Of a DNA stretch of 64,000 nt, positions 51,194-61,976 are shown one piece after another. This stretch comes from Cylindrotheca closterium (lineage: Eukaryota > Bacillariophyta > Bacillariophyceae > Bacillariales > Bacillariaceae): the NCBI GenBank assembly GCA_933822405.4, contig CAKOGP040001758.1:233945-297944 (forward strand). Direction: 5' to 3'. The notes beneath the pieces were generated by a model. It was not told the DNA's origin, did not search any database, and was given only the letters and a program-made list of their open reading frames with translations. Numbering within the stretch: position 1 is the stretch's first letter; the number at the start of each line of letters is the position of its first letter. A program made the position numbers and the translations under genes.

Positions 51194-53055
51194 ATGAAGA
51201 GCAAGACTTTCATGCTGTCGACGTGGTTGCAGATCCTCCTCACCTTGGCCACATTGAGTCATCCATCAATCGCCGATCTCACAACATTCAACGAGCCTTG
51301 TCTTGGTGTCGTCAGCGATCAATTATCCATCGACGGAGATGATCTACTGTGTCAGACACCTACTGGAATGCTATACAATGTTTCATCTGTTGGAGATACT
51401 TGGGTCGAGAAGCATATGCTCACCGGAGAACTCTTCTCCGGAGAGACGATCCTTGAGATTCCTGCCAATACTATTCTAAACACCGATACACAAACGCTTG
51501 AGATGGACGAACCACCATCTCTTCACCTACAAGATCAGGGACGAAGAAGATTACGGCAACTCGCAAAAACACAAGGCGACAAGACGGTCCTTGCCGTCCG
51601 TGTTGTTGCATCCAACAGCGATACAACCCATAATGCAGAAGAGATTTCTCATGCCATCTTTGGCGGTCCCAACGACCATGTTAACCTCAAATCGCAAGTC
51701 CACGCTTGCTCTCACGGTAAACTAAACTTTGAAAGGCGTCCAGACTTGGACGGGGTTGATACAAATATCCGCAATGGAGTTGTCACCATCAAGGTTATCA
51801 TGACAGTTGAAGTCGGGCACTCAAAAATTGTCAATGCTGTATCACAAGAGATTCTTCGACAATTTGACAAGACCCACATGGACATTGCAGACCATGTAAT
51901 GTATTGTTTGCCTATCGGAGCCATGGACGGAGTTGCGTATGCTATCATGAACAGAGGTCTTTCTGTTTACAATGATAAGTTTTGCACTTCTGTTAGTGCG
52001 CAAATGCATGAAATCGGGTAAGTTTTGTAAAAGCTCACAACGGAACTTCAATCAACTCATACTCTAACCATATCGCTTGTCATCTGTAGCCATAACTTGA
52101 ACCTTGGACACTCATCAGAACGTACCGAAAAGTATGGAGATCAAAGTGGAATGATGGGATACTCTTATCGTTCCAGCGAGGCCCCCAAGATGTGCTACAA
52201 GTAAGTCCACGATTGCAACGCAATTTGTTTGATCATACCGAGTCAAACACGCCTAACTTATTCTCTTGCTATTGTAGTGCCGCAAAGAGCTTTCAACTTG
52301 GATGGTTCCGTGACAAGACATCTTCCTACACTCCAGGAGAACCTAGCTGGGCAGATCATGACCGTACCTTCAATCTTGCCAGTATCGTGGATTACGATAC
52401 TACCAACTACGATGTCACTGTCGAAATTCTCCAACCGCAGCTCCAACTCAATTACTATATCAGCTTCAATGCCGGAAAAGAGTTCAACTCTGGGGTTAGA
52501 GAAGGAAAGAATCAAGTGCTGATATTCAAGCAGGCATTGATCGATGGGAATGATTCTTGGCGTGTTGCTGATCTTGCTCCTGGTCAGTCTTTCACCGTAT
52601 CTGACTTCAATGGCAAAACTGGAGATAAGCTTACAATTACTGTGAACTCGATGAATCTTGGAACCAGCGAAGCAGTTGTCCGCCTTCAGTTGCAGCAAGC
52701 CAGACGCCCAACTCCGTCACCAACTCAGTTTCCGACAAAAGCTCCAACATCTGCCCCCACGCCCAGACCAACTCGAGATGCTGTTGGAAGAAATCCTACA
52801 CCAGATGGCTCTAACGTCACCGGTCAGTCCTGTCAGGGTTCTTTTCAGACATGCTCAGGCACCCCAGAATGTTGTGCAGGGTACTCCTGCCGCAGAATAT
52901 TAGACCCATCGGGTTTCCACAATGTTTGCAGAGCAGTTACTAAGAACTCCAAGGATAAGCTGCCCCGTACTACACTTAAATGGTGGGACCGTCGATTGCG
53001 TGGTGACAGCACTGCAAATCGTCTTAAGGATTCTGAAGATGAACTAGCTGAATAA
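51194..53055 (+). CDS. M11 gametolysin-like metalloprotease, three exons
   Basis: Exons 51194-52017, 52090-52200 and 52278-53055 give 570 aa, with frame preserved at both GT..AG introns. It has a signal peptide (FMLSTWLQILLTLATLSHPSIA). A prodomain is followed by a zinc site HEIGHNLNLGH at residues 272-282, with catalytic E273 and ligands H272, H276 and H282, and a Met-turn SGMMGYS. The first intron falls inside this motif. Residue 279 is Asn where most HExxHxxGxxH enzymes have Gly. Downstream lie a PTPSPTQFPTKAPTSAPTPR stalk and a six-Cys knot-like module (SCQGSFQTCSGTPECCAGYSC). It is a secreted cell-wall or matrix protease by family. Confidence 0.88.
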
Positions 53056-53226
53056 GGGCACAGCGCGGTTCGGATTCGGTAATACTGCCCTTCTGCATGA
53101 CAACTGGGGAAGAAAATTTGGGGAAGTTAGAGGAGCTAAGAATTGCACAATAGTAATATGGACAAAACTTAAAATTGTATAGTGACATTGTTAAAAAGCA
53201 GAATGTTAATGGAACTATTGAGACTT

Positions 53227-54568
53227 TCATGCAATTGCCGAGGGACTAGACGATCCACGCACACATCGGGCATACTGCAAAACACATCAAATGTTAGCTT
53301 CATCAGCTAGGATTTTTTTAAAATTTGCAAGGATCACTTACATTGTATACTCGATGGCAGTCTCCTGGCGGTCCAATGTCTTTGGGAGACGTTGCTCCCA
53401 CCTTACGATCCGACCTCTGAGCTCCAGCTCCATGCAAGTCAACAGCGCCAACTGCTGTACCATCATGGGTTTCAAGATGCCCCATTGCCCGCCCAAAGGC
53501 AATATAAACTGCATTGGACCCCAGTGGGATGCCGTCCAAGTGTGTGGTACTGGTCCAGTACCATCCCCAGTCCGCTTGACCTGCTTCGTTTTCGATTTGG
53601 GTCGAGTAGAATAGCGAGTCGATCGCTGGTGAGTCAGTGGCATCGGGGCTTCGACTGTAGTCCACAATCGATTGCAACTCATGGGCATCTGGTAGCTTCC
53701 AATCGGTAAGTCCTCCCAACTCGAGGTCATTGCAATAATCCAACGCCTCGTCCCAATCCAGAGCAACGCCACTGTCGGAACGTGCCCATTCCAATCCAGT
53801 AGCAGTATCCACAATTATGTCAGTGCTATTTCCACTTGTAGAAAATGCGTTCCTGCCGATATTGGTATGGCCCCGGACAAACCGAGCATTGAGTCTGGTG
53901 GAACTTCGTTCATTACATTCGATTCGTCCATCGATGGAGTTGAAACCAAAGTTGCAATCTGAATTTGGGTTATGAAGGATGGCACCAGTGTACTGGGTAG
54001 ATGACCATACCTGTCCATCCATGTAGTGCATATTGCCATACTTGACGTTGAAGACTGTATTATCGATGTAGGGAATGTTCGTTTCTCGGCTATTTCCCTT
54101 TTCTCCATTGAACTCGCTCAAGGTGTACAGCTCCTTTATGGTTGGGACCCTCCAGTCGGAATGACCACCAAGTTGAAAGATAGAGAGTTCAGACTCGACT
54201 TGAGAATACGTGAGACCCTCACTGTAAACGTGTTGCGTCCACATGAGCCCAGTGTTCAGATCAGAGATCGTTCCATCGTCATTGTTCTGAAATAATTGTT
54301 TCAGTCCGCTATACGATGCATCTTGACCGCTTCCAGGACAAGAGAAACCGTCCAGATTACGAGTATTAGTGAGAGCTAGCTCTTGGGCCCGCCGATGAGC
54401 TCGCTCTTGGGTATCTGAGTCTGGATCTTCTTCATTCGAACTGGTGCTACTCGCGTGGTAGCTGTCGTAGCAGTATCGTTGATTTGTATCAGTCACCGGA
54501 TACACATTGGAAGCAAGGGCAACCCTAGTGGATAGAAGCACACAGGCCAGTGTCGTTTGGACTATCAT
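53227..54568 (-). CDS. Secreted double DUF1566 (Lcl C-terminal) protein 1, two exons
   Basis: Exon 1 (54568-53342) and exon 2 (53274-53227) join across a 67-bp intron to give 424 aa. The short last exon restores the family ending YARCVRG, followed by SSSPSAIA. The start at 54568 opens a signal peptide (MIVQTTLACVLLSTRVALAS). Two DUF1566 units are visible: DLNTGLMWTQHV with SDWRVPTIKELYTL, and DTATGLEWARSDSG with TDWKLPDAHELQSIVDY. DUF1566 domains are chiefly bacterial, occur in surface proteins and are FGE-like in part. The function here is unknown, probably extracellular. About 70% similar by eye to the next gene. Confidence 0.82.
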
Positions 54569-54989
54569 GGTATAAAGAATGTGTTCCCGGAGCTTGGGCC
54601 TAAGATCCGAAATTGGGCCCAAAGGTGACGACAAAAGCTGTGAATCACTGGAAAATTATGGTCACATTTCTGCTCTTTTTTCCAGTGAAAGAAATGACTG
54701 TTGATATATTCTACGGGATCTTGAGGCAATAAATAAAAAGGAGGATACTCCGTTCAGTGAGAAACCAAATTGTCACCATTCTTCTTTGATCGAGGTCTAT
54801 CCTACTAGGATCAAGATACCTGCATGCGTATTGTCTGGCAAATTTCTTGCAAAAGCAGCTTCTCTAATCTCGCTCCTTTCAATGAAAAGATTTATTCATG
54901 TAGTATCATGTATATCGTATATGATGCATCTGTCGCGTCTCATCCACATTGGCGCGACATTCTTCTTGCTCCATTTTTTAATTAAGTTA

Positions 54990-55185
54990 TTGTTCACCTG
55001 GTCCAAAATAATTGGTACAGGTCCTAATGCCTGTCCACTCCAATCCAGCAGCGACAAACGCAATGATTTCACTGTCTAGTTCACTTATATAAAGGCCAGT
55101 ACCGATATTACCCCGTACAGAGCGAAAAAACGATGGGCTGCAGGTCCGATCATAGCACTTGATTCGTCCACGTCCACTGCGCCCT
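54990..55185 (-). pseudogene. Third DUF1566 copy, internally deleted relic
   Basis: The minus frame reads GRIKCYDRTCSPSFF, then FVAAGLEWTG, then NYFGPG, with frame intact but no start. These match GRIKCYGRTSTKLYA, DAATGLEWTR and DPNYFGPQGD in the neighbouring full-length gene, but the 200 residues between the last two blocks are gone. It abuts, and is partly transcribed as, the tail of the neighbouring gene's last exon. Confidence 0.75.
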
Positions 55186-56516
55186 CTTTTGATGGGCTTG
55201 AAGACGAATCGCGTACACATCGAGCAAACTGTAAATTCAAAGAAAAAGTCATCAGACCATGAGTCCAGCCATGTAATTCAAACAATTCAAAGTTGCACCC
55301 AGTAGCGACTTACGTTGTACACACGACGATAGTCTCCTTGCGGTCCAAAGTAGTTGGGATCAGGTACGGGCCCTACCTTTGGATCCGACCGCTGTGCTCC
55401 AGCTCCATGGACATCGACTGATCCAATCACTGTACCATTCGGTGTTTCAAAATAACCCATGGCTCTACCAAATGCAATGTAGACTGCATTGGATCCCAAT
55501 GGCTTTCCATCCAGATGTGTCGTACTAGTCCAGTACCACCCCCAATCCACGGCTCCAGCCTCATTGGTGATCTGAGTCGACTCAAACAGCGGATCAATCG
55601 CTGGTGTCCCAGTAGAATCCGGACTACGATTGTAGTCCACAATGGATTGCAATTGATGGGCATCGGGAAGCTTCCAGTCGGTATATCCGCTCAGCTCCAA
55701 ATCGTTGCAGTAGCTTAATGCTTCTTCCCAGTCGAGTGCAATATCGCTGTCTCCCCGAGTCCATTCCAATCCAGTAGCGGCATCAACAATGATATCTTTG
55801 TTTGTTCCACTCACGGAAAACAGATTGGTACCAACATTAGTATTGCCCCAGACGTATCGAGCATACAATTTGGTGGAAGTCCGACCATAGCACTTGATGC
55901 GCCCATCAATCGAGTTGAAGCCAAAATTGCACTCCGAGTTGGGATTGTCAAAAATGACACCTGTGTATTGATTGGACGACCAAAGCTGTCCATCAATGTA
56001 TCTTGTAGTTCCGTACTTGACGTTGAAATAGGCGGTATCGATGTACGGAATGTTGTTGTCTTGGCTAGTTCCTGTTTGTCCATTGAACTCACTGAGAGTA
56101 TAGAGTTCCTTGATGGTAGGAATTCTCCAATCCGAGTGTCCTCCCAAACTAAAGCTGGTGACTTCATTCTCGACTTGTTCATATGTCAAGCCATCTCCAT
56201 AGACGTCTTCGGTCCACATGAGGCCGGTATTGAGATCGGAAATGGTACCATCGCCATTGTGTTGAAAGCTTTGCGATAGTGTGATGTACTCGGCATCTTG
56301 GCCAGTACCAGCACATGTGATTTCGTCGAGGTGTCGCCTACCATTGCCGCGTTGTCCTCCTCCTGTTCCTTGACCAGCAACAGTTCCACCGGTTCCACTT
56401 GTTGTTGAGTCGCTATCATAGCACAATAGTTGATTGGTATCCGTTACGATATAAGAATTGGATGCAATGGCTGTGCTCAATGATACGAGCCAGATTGCGA
56501 TTGCAGAGTGTTTCAT
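55085..56516 (-). CDS. Secreted double DUF1566 protein 2, two exons, chimeric C-terminus
   Basis: Exon 1 (56516-55314) and exon 2 (55228-55085) make 448 aa. The start is set by a signal peptide (MKHSAIAIWLVSLSTAIAS); an earlier in-frame ATG at 56615 would bury it. Both DUF1566 units are intact (DLNTGLMWTEDV..SDWRIPTIKELYTL and DAATGLEWTRGDSD..TDWKLPDAHQLQSIVDY). Exon 2 begins FARCVRDSSSSPS as in gene 1, then reads 34 foreign residues ending in a hydrophobic tail (FFALYGVISVLAFI), because the sequence runs out of frame into the relic of a third copy. That tail could act as a membrane anchor. Confidence 0.8.
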
Positions 56517-57062
56517 GTTTTGTTTTTCAACGATTGTTGATTTTGTGAGGTGAATCCAAACGTATCCTCTTATGAACGTAGCCAAGTGTGATTGCAAGGA
56601 TTGTCGTGTTCGCATCGGGAACGACCAATCTATCTATCGGTAGTAGATGCAATGCGAACATGACGTTGGTTTGCTACCGGTACCATAACGTGACAACAAA
56701 GGTAAAGGCAGTGTTCTCGTTGTGGTTTCCAAAGACACATATCTTTTCACGCACGCACGATGAGCGGGCGTCAAAGGAGCTATTGTAATATATGAAATAT
56801 ATATGCGGGCGGGCGGGAGCATCCAGCTTTATTTTATTTGTTTCCTCCGCCAATTGACTGTTCCGATTGGTCGGAGGGAGAAACATTTTGCTTCGGTTTA
56901 TTCATCAGTGAGTGTACTCTTGGAAGACAGCATGTGCTTGCTACATATAGTAACTTTCAGAAAAGCCAGATCATTATCTTCTTCTAGAGCTTGTTGGTAC
57001 AATTTGCAAAACCGAGCACCTATGGAATGGCTACGATTGGTCCCCAAAGAACGGATTTGTGG
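56517..57062. other. Intergenic
   Basis: Promoter of the second DUF1566 gene, and 3' flank of the BspA gene. A decayed copy of this promoter recurs at 63240-63490. Confidence 0.5.
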
Positions 57063-58589
57063 TCAAGCAGAACTAGTCCCCGCCACGAACCGAATCACCT
57101 GAGGAATGATCACATCTGCTCCGCCGACGATGCGATAGCCTTCTCGATCCATACTTGCCGATTGAGTACTCATTTCGCATATTCGGCCCACCGCCATCTT
57201 CCATATCGCAAGTTCCAAGAGCGAAGTCTTCTCCATCCGTCGGAACAATTCCAAAGTATTCTGAACCCTCTTCAAGGATTGACGCCGAATGCCTGCATGC
57301 CCTTGCCATACATCCGACTCCATTACCATGGACGACAAATTCAATTTCCAATCAGTCAAGCCCCATGTCGACATTGGATCCACCAACGTCCTTTGAAGAA
57401 CCATTTGGATCAAGGGAATAGCCTTTGGTGAACGATTTATCAAGAGGTAGTCCATCATTGTTTTCCCATTTTTATCTTTGCGTGATGCAACCTCCAAAGG
57501 ATACCTATCAAAGAGAGTCTCCAGTAAATCACCGCGTTGGTTTGCGGAGGTTGCCACAATGTGAAAGGGGGACATGCCAAGTGAATCCACAACAGTATCG
57601 CCGTCTTCACTTATTGAAACGGGAATCGCAGCCATGTCGTACACAGTAGTCCTGGATGCATAGTAGCACGCCTCGTGGATGGGACGGTTATCAAACCGTG
57701 TTTTCAAAGCCTCTGTAGTATCTTGATTCCCAATCATGCGATCCAACGCAAAGCAGTTGGTGCACTTGCCAAAGCCCTCCTCATCGTCAATGCTTGGAGG
57801 GATAAAGATATTTACCAGAGCGGAGCAAGACGCAAATGTATGATTCTCCATCTTTACATTGATTCCGAGTGGAAACTCAACTCCAAGAAGAGTGGAACAA
57901 TCCAAGAATAGCGCGTTTCCGGTAGATTCCAATGACTTCGGCAAAGATATCGCAAACAGCGAAGAGCACAAATGAAATGTCATTTGTCCAATGTTCTTTA
58001 GTCCTCCATCTTGAAACTGAACATCCACTAGCGATTTACACTTTGCAAACGCATGTGCTCCAATCTTCCACACCGTCGATGGCACCGATATTCCAGTCAG
58101 AGCCTTGCATTCATAAAAGGAGTGACTGCCAATCAGTTTCAGTCCTTCCCTCATTTCGACAGTCTTCAAGGATGTACAGGAGCGGAACGCACTGCGATCA
58201 ATGTTTTCCACAGTCGAAGGAATGGAAAGCAAAGTCAACGATGTGCATGATTCAAAGGCGCGTTTGCCAATGGACTGTAATCCATTTTCAAGATGGACGG
58301 TGGTCAATGATTTGCAGTAGCAGAAGGTGTCTTCTGAAATCTCTTCCACAGTGGACGGGATAGAGATACTTGTGAGTGATGTACACCTCCCAAAGGCAAA
58401 GGCGCCAATGATTCGAAGACCTTCGAGAAGATCGACAGCCACCAAACGCTCGCATTGAAAGAACAAACCGTCAGCAATCTTCTCCACAGAATCATCGACA
58501 GCAACATCTGTAATGTCTCTTGGGACTTCACTTTTCGATTGCCCATTGAATAAGTATTCTCTTTTGTGCATCATTGTTCTCTCTGGCAT
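57063..58589 (-). CDS. BspA-type leucine-rich-repeat protein
   Basis: 508 aa, single exon. Ten or so LRR_5 (BspA-type) repeats of 23 residues occupy residues about 25-265, with the pattern 'IG..AF..C.SL..I.IPSTVE.I...AF..C' (SLTSISIPSTVEEI, CTSLTLLSIPSTVENI). A C-terminal half follows with ankyrin-like traits (DSLGMSPFHIVATSANQRGD, KNGKTMMDYLL). This combination forms a very large family in diatoms. There is no signal peptide, so it is likely intracellular. It presumably mediates protein binding. A relic of its N-terminal part lies at 60000-60110. Confidence 0.85.
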   Translation of the reverse strand: MPERTMMHKREYLFNGQSKSEVPRDITDVAVDDSVEKIADGLFFQCERLVAVDLLEGLRIIGAFAFGRCTSLTSISIPSTVEEISEDTFCYCKSLTTVHLENGLQSIGKRAFESCTSLTLLSIPSTVENIDRSAFRSCTSLKTVEMREGLKLIGSHSFYECKALTGISVPSTVWKIGAHAFAKCKSLVDVQFQDGGLKNIGQMTFHLCSSLFAISLPKSLESTGNALFLDCSTLLGVEFPLGINVKMENHTFASCSALVNIFIPPSIDDEEGFGKCTNCFALDRMIGNQDTTEALKTRFDNRPIHEACYYASRTTVYDMAAIPVSISEDGDTVVDSLGMSPFHIVATSANQRGDLLETLFDRYPLEVASRKDKNGKTMMDYLLINRSPKAIPLIQMVLQRTLVDPMSTWGLTDWKLNLSSMVMESDVWQGHAGIRRQSLKRVQNTLELFRRMEKTSLLELAIWKMAVGRICEMSTQSASMDREGYRIVGGADVIIPQVIRFVAGTSSA

Positions 58590-58788
58590 AAATGGTTCTC
58601 GCCGTTGTTGTGAAACAAAACATCTCTCGATGCTATTATTGTTGCAACGTGTAACCTGCGTTTGCAGTTTTGCCTTGTTGCTATAGTATTTGCAGGATTG
58701 TGCTTCGAGTCACGAGTTGGGTCCCGTTCTATGCATCAAATCAAAATGAAAAAGGATATTGAAATCTTCTACTTCACTATTGCAATTA

Positions 58789-59626
58789 CTACATGCCGCC
58801 AAGGTTTGGCCACTCCATTTGGTTGCTCGCCTGGTCCCAGAACATGTGTTCCAGCTTACAACACATATTAAAATGCTCTTGCATTTCCTTCAACTCCTCC
58901 TCAGTTGCAACCTTGCATTCAGCGTCGACAAGCTTAATGTACGCCTTTACTTTTCCTTCAAACTCGTCTCCTCCGTACATGTCAATCCACGCGTCAAATT
59001 GCGGTGGGCGATTAGTACTTTGTAAAGAGCAACACGACACGAACGTCAGGTGTTAGTCATATGCTATACAAATGAAATGACGCTTCAAACACTTCAAACT
59101 CGTTTTGGTACAAGCGGATTGAATCGGTCCTACTGCGTACATATCTGCGCACTCCGCCAATACAAACGTACCATTCACCAAGTCCCTCACGAAGTTTCAG
59201 CATGCACTGTCCAACGTGCATGTAAACCCAGTGGCAAGGAAGAAGGGCAGCTAGTCCTTGCTTGTGCGGTCTTGTTGCCACAACGCGCTTCAAGTATGAT
59301 GTATACAGCAAAGTATGAGGCATTTGCTTTGCTCCCTCTGCTGAAATGTCCCACTCCTTGAAGAAAGAGCCGTGCAGCATCAGTTCCGCTTCTCCAGCTC
59401 CGATTGCGGAAGCCTGCAATTGCTTGGAGTCTTCTTCGGAGCATGCAGATTCTGCCAAGCGACGAAGACAGTCGGCAAAGTCACCAAGATACAATGCATC
59501 TTGCACGACATAGTATTTGAAACTGTCGTTGGAAAGTGTACCGTCGACCATCCCCACCAAGAACGGATGCTTCTCGGTAACAGCAAGCATTGATGCAGCA
59601 TTGTCCCAGAATTGTTGAGCAGACAT
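58789..59626 (-). CDS. tenA: TenA/THI-4 family protein, tandem copy 1, two exons
   Basis: Exon 1 (59626-59172) and exon 2 (59017-58789) join inside a Cys codon into 227 aa, the normal TenA length. Marks: HPFLVGMVDGTLS, QDALYL (substrate-binding Asp), LLPCHWVY (catalytic-type Cys), WIDMYGG and LEHMFWD (catalytic-type Glu). TenA hydrolyses thiamine or its degradation products (aminopyrimidines) for salvage into thiamine synthesis. It could also be a related TENA/THI-4 protein with another amide substrate. Followed downstream by the BspA gene. Paralogues of the same length and exon layout lie at 60167-60996 and 61977-62820. Confidence 0.88.
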
Positions 59627-59792
59627 TTTCAGATAAGATAAAAGATTAATATTCACAGGGTTGATTGCCCAATGTCAAACAACGATATTATGGTATGTTG
59701 ATGATATCTTCTCAATCCAAAATGTGTCGTACCCGTACAGTACACGGACGTGTGTTCCATATCACACGTACGTGTACGTTGTTCCATCGGAT

Positions 59793-59829
59793 GGCCACAG
59801 GCGCACAACTCCAATCACGTGCTTCGTCA
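59793..59829 (-). promoter_or_regulatory. Conserved 37-bp promoter block, TenA copy 1
   Basis: Found 167 bp upstream of the start codon. Read on the plus strand it contains gcgcacaactccaatcacgt followed by gcttcgtca, that is, a CCAAT next to a CACGTG and a TGACG-like motif on the gene strand. The same block recurs upstream of both other copies. Confidence 0.55.
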
Positions 59830-59999
59830 GCTCGTGCGGGTTTGCGAATTTAGTGGAGTCCCGCTCCGCTGCACAGACTTTGATCACTACTCTCGTCTGC
59901 TGTACCGCCACGAGCCGCCCATATTTTTCGGCCGAGCATCATTTCAAGTATACCGGTAGTGGTATTTTGGCAATGAAACCATAGGCAAATCATTTTTAC

Positions 60000-60110
60000 G
60001 CGGGATAGAGACCTGTACACCTTCCAAAGACAAAAGTATTCTTAATGATTCGAGTCCTTCGAAACGATCGACAGTCACAAGCCAAACGACAGCATGGAAG
60101 GATGTTGAAA
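60000..60110 (-). pseudogene. Relic of a BspA-LRR gene
   Basis: It matches 58357-58465, the second repeat region of the BspA gene: gcgggatagaga, gtacacctcccaaaggcaaa versus gtacaccttccaaagacaaa, aatgattcgaagaccttcga versus aatgattcgagtccttcgaa, and gatcgacag. The order and orientation are the same. It sits where a BspA gene would lie if the BspA-TenA pair had been duplicated as a block. Confidence 0.75.
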
Positions 60111-60166
60111 TCTTCGATTGAGAATTTTTAAAATCTAAAGCTTCATAGTTTCATTTATTGTAAGTA

Positions 60167-60996
60167 CTACATGCCTCCAAGATTCGGCCACTCCATTTGG
60201 TTGCTCGCCTGGTCCCAGAACATGTGTTCCAGCTTACAGCACATATTAAAATGCTCTTGCATTTCCTTCAACTCCTCCTCAGTTGCAACCTTGCATTCAG
60301 CGTCGACAAGCTTAATGAACGCTTTTACTTTTTCTTCAACGTCGTCTCCTCCGTACATGTCAATCCACGCGTCAAATTGTGGTAGGCGATTTGTACTTTG
60401 TAAAGAGCAACATGACACGAACGTCAGGTGTTAGTCATATGCTATACAAATGAAATGACGCTTCAAACACTTCAAACTCGTTTTGGTACAAGCGGATCGG
60501 CCCCAATGCGGCTTTCTCTGCCCATTCCAATACAAACGTACCATTCACCAAGTCCTTCACGAAGTTTCACCATGCGCTTTCCAACGTGCATGTAAACCCA
60601 GTGGCAAGGAAGAAGGGCAGCTAGTCCTTGCTTGTGCGGTCTTGTTGCCACAACGCGCTTCAAGTATGATGTATACAGCAAAGTATGAGGCATTTGCTTT
60701 GCTCCCTCTGCTGAGTTGTCCCACTCCTTGAAGAAAGAGCCGTGCAGCATCATTTCCGCTTCTATAGCTCCAATTGCAGAAGCCTGCAATTGCTTGGAGT
60801 CTTCTTCGGAGCCTGCAGATTCTGCCAAGCGACGAAAACAGTCGGCAAAATCACGGAGATACAATGCGTCCTGCACGATATAGTACTTGAAACTGTCGTT
60901 GGAAAGTGTTCCGTTGACCATCCCCACTAAGAACGGATGCTTCTCGGTAACAGCTAGCATCGATGCAGCATTGTCCCAAAGTTGCTGAGCAGACAT
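60167..60996 (-). CDS. tenA: TenA/THI-4 family protein, tandem copy 2, two exons
   Basis: Exon 1 (60996-60542) and exon 2 (60395-60167) give 227 aa with splice sites at exactly the same points as copy 1. Differences are conservative: GMVNGTL for GMVDGTL, MVKLREG for MLKLREG, DDVEEKVKAFIKL for DEFEGKVKAYIKL. The QDALYL, LLPCHWVY, WIDMYGG and LEHMFWD motifs are intact, so it is likely active. The intron is also near-identical to that of copy 1 over most of its length, which means the duplication is recent. Confidence 0.88.
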
Positions 60997-61976
60997 TTGC
61001 AGATAAGATTTAAAAAATTATATTCGCCGGGTTGGTTGCCCAATGTCAGACAATAATATTGTGGTAGGTTGATAATATCTTCTCAATCCAAAATGTGTCG
61101 TACCCGCACACGTACGTTGTTCCATCGGATCCTCATCGAATGGCCACAGGCGCACAACTCCAATCACGTGCTTCGTCACCTGATGCGGGTTTGCGATTTG
61201 ATTCACGCCCTGGAGTCCCGTTCCTATCACTACTCGTCTACCTGTACCGGTACTGATAGCGGTATTATACTTTGTGATCTATCAGGTAGGCTGCTCCCGA
61301 CACAATCAGCGAATTGCCTATATAGCCGATTCCGCTTTCAGGAATCTGCCGATGTGTATGAGTTATATACTGCCGAATGTCCAACACAATTTCGAAATTA
61401 GCCACTATTTTGGAATAGTAACGAACTAGCTAGTAATGCAAAACAATAATAATGGCGATCACGATGAACTCGTCGTCAGTATACCAGACGGTTTGTCACA
61501 GCCGTCGAAATCTCGAAACTTTTTTCGTCTCAATTGAGAAGCTTCAGTATGCTCATCATTCCTTCTATTCCGAGGATACACTGAAGAATGTGCGGGAAAA
61601 TGGCTAATCTCATTATGGATCCAAAACGACAAGTTTTGAAGTAGAATTGCAAGCGGTGAAATAATTGAATCTCATAAGAAATTGGGAATTGTTGAAACTG
61701 CAACAGGAGCAAAATCAGCTTTCGTTTCGAAGTCGTCCGATACTCGATACCAGAAGAAACTGCTGAATTTGATATTGACATAAATGCAATGGCATAGGAA
61801 ATGAGGAGTATGACTACCGCTTTGGTCTTTCGAGGAACCTATGAGGGTTGGGATTATGCCAAAAAATTTAATGAGGAGAAGCTTCCAGATGAATGTTCTG
61901 ACATTGAAAGGATGTTGAAATCGTCGATTCATAATTTTTCACAATTCGAAGCTTCAAAGTTCATTTATTGTAATTA
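60997..61976. other. TenA copy 2 promoter and unassigned AT-rich filler
   Basis: The conserved promoter block is at 61142-61178. 61440-61900 holds short broken frames (for example GNEEYDYRFGL) that could be the remains of a gene, but I cannot name it. Confidence 0.5.
61142..61178 (-). promoter_or_regulatory. Conserved 37-bp promoter block, TenA copy 2
   Basis: Identical by eye to the block of copy 1, 146 bp upstream of the start codon, within a region that is otherwise more diverged. Confidence 0.55.

Larger units (their letters stand above)
59627..60166. other. TenA copy 1 promoter, BspA relic and TenA copy 2 3' flank
   Basis: Holds the conserved 37-bp TenA promoter block (59793-59829) and a decayed BspA segment (60000-60110). 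No gene is supported. Confidence 0.6.
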
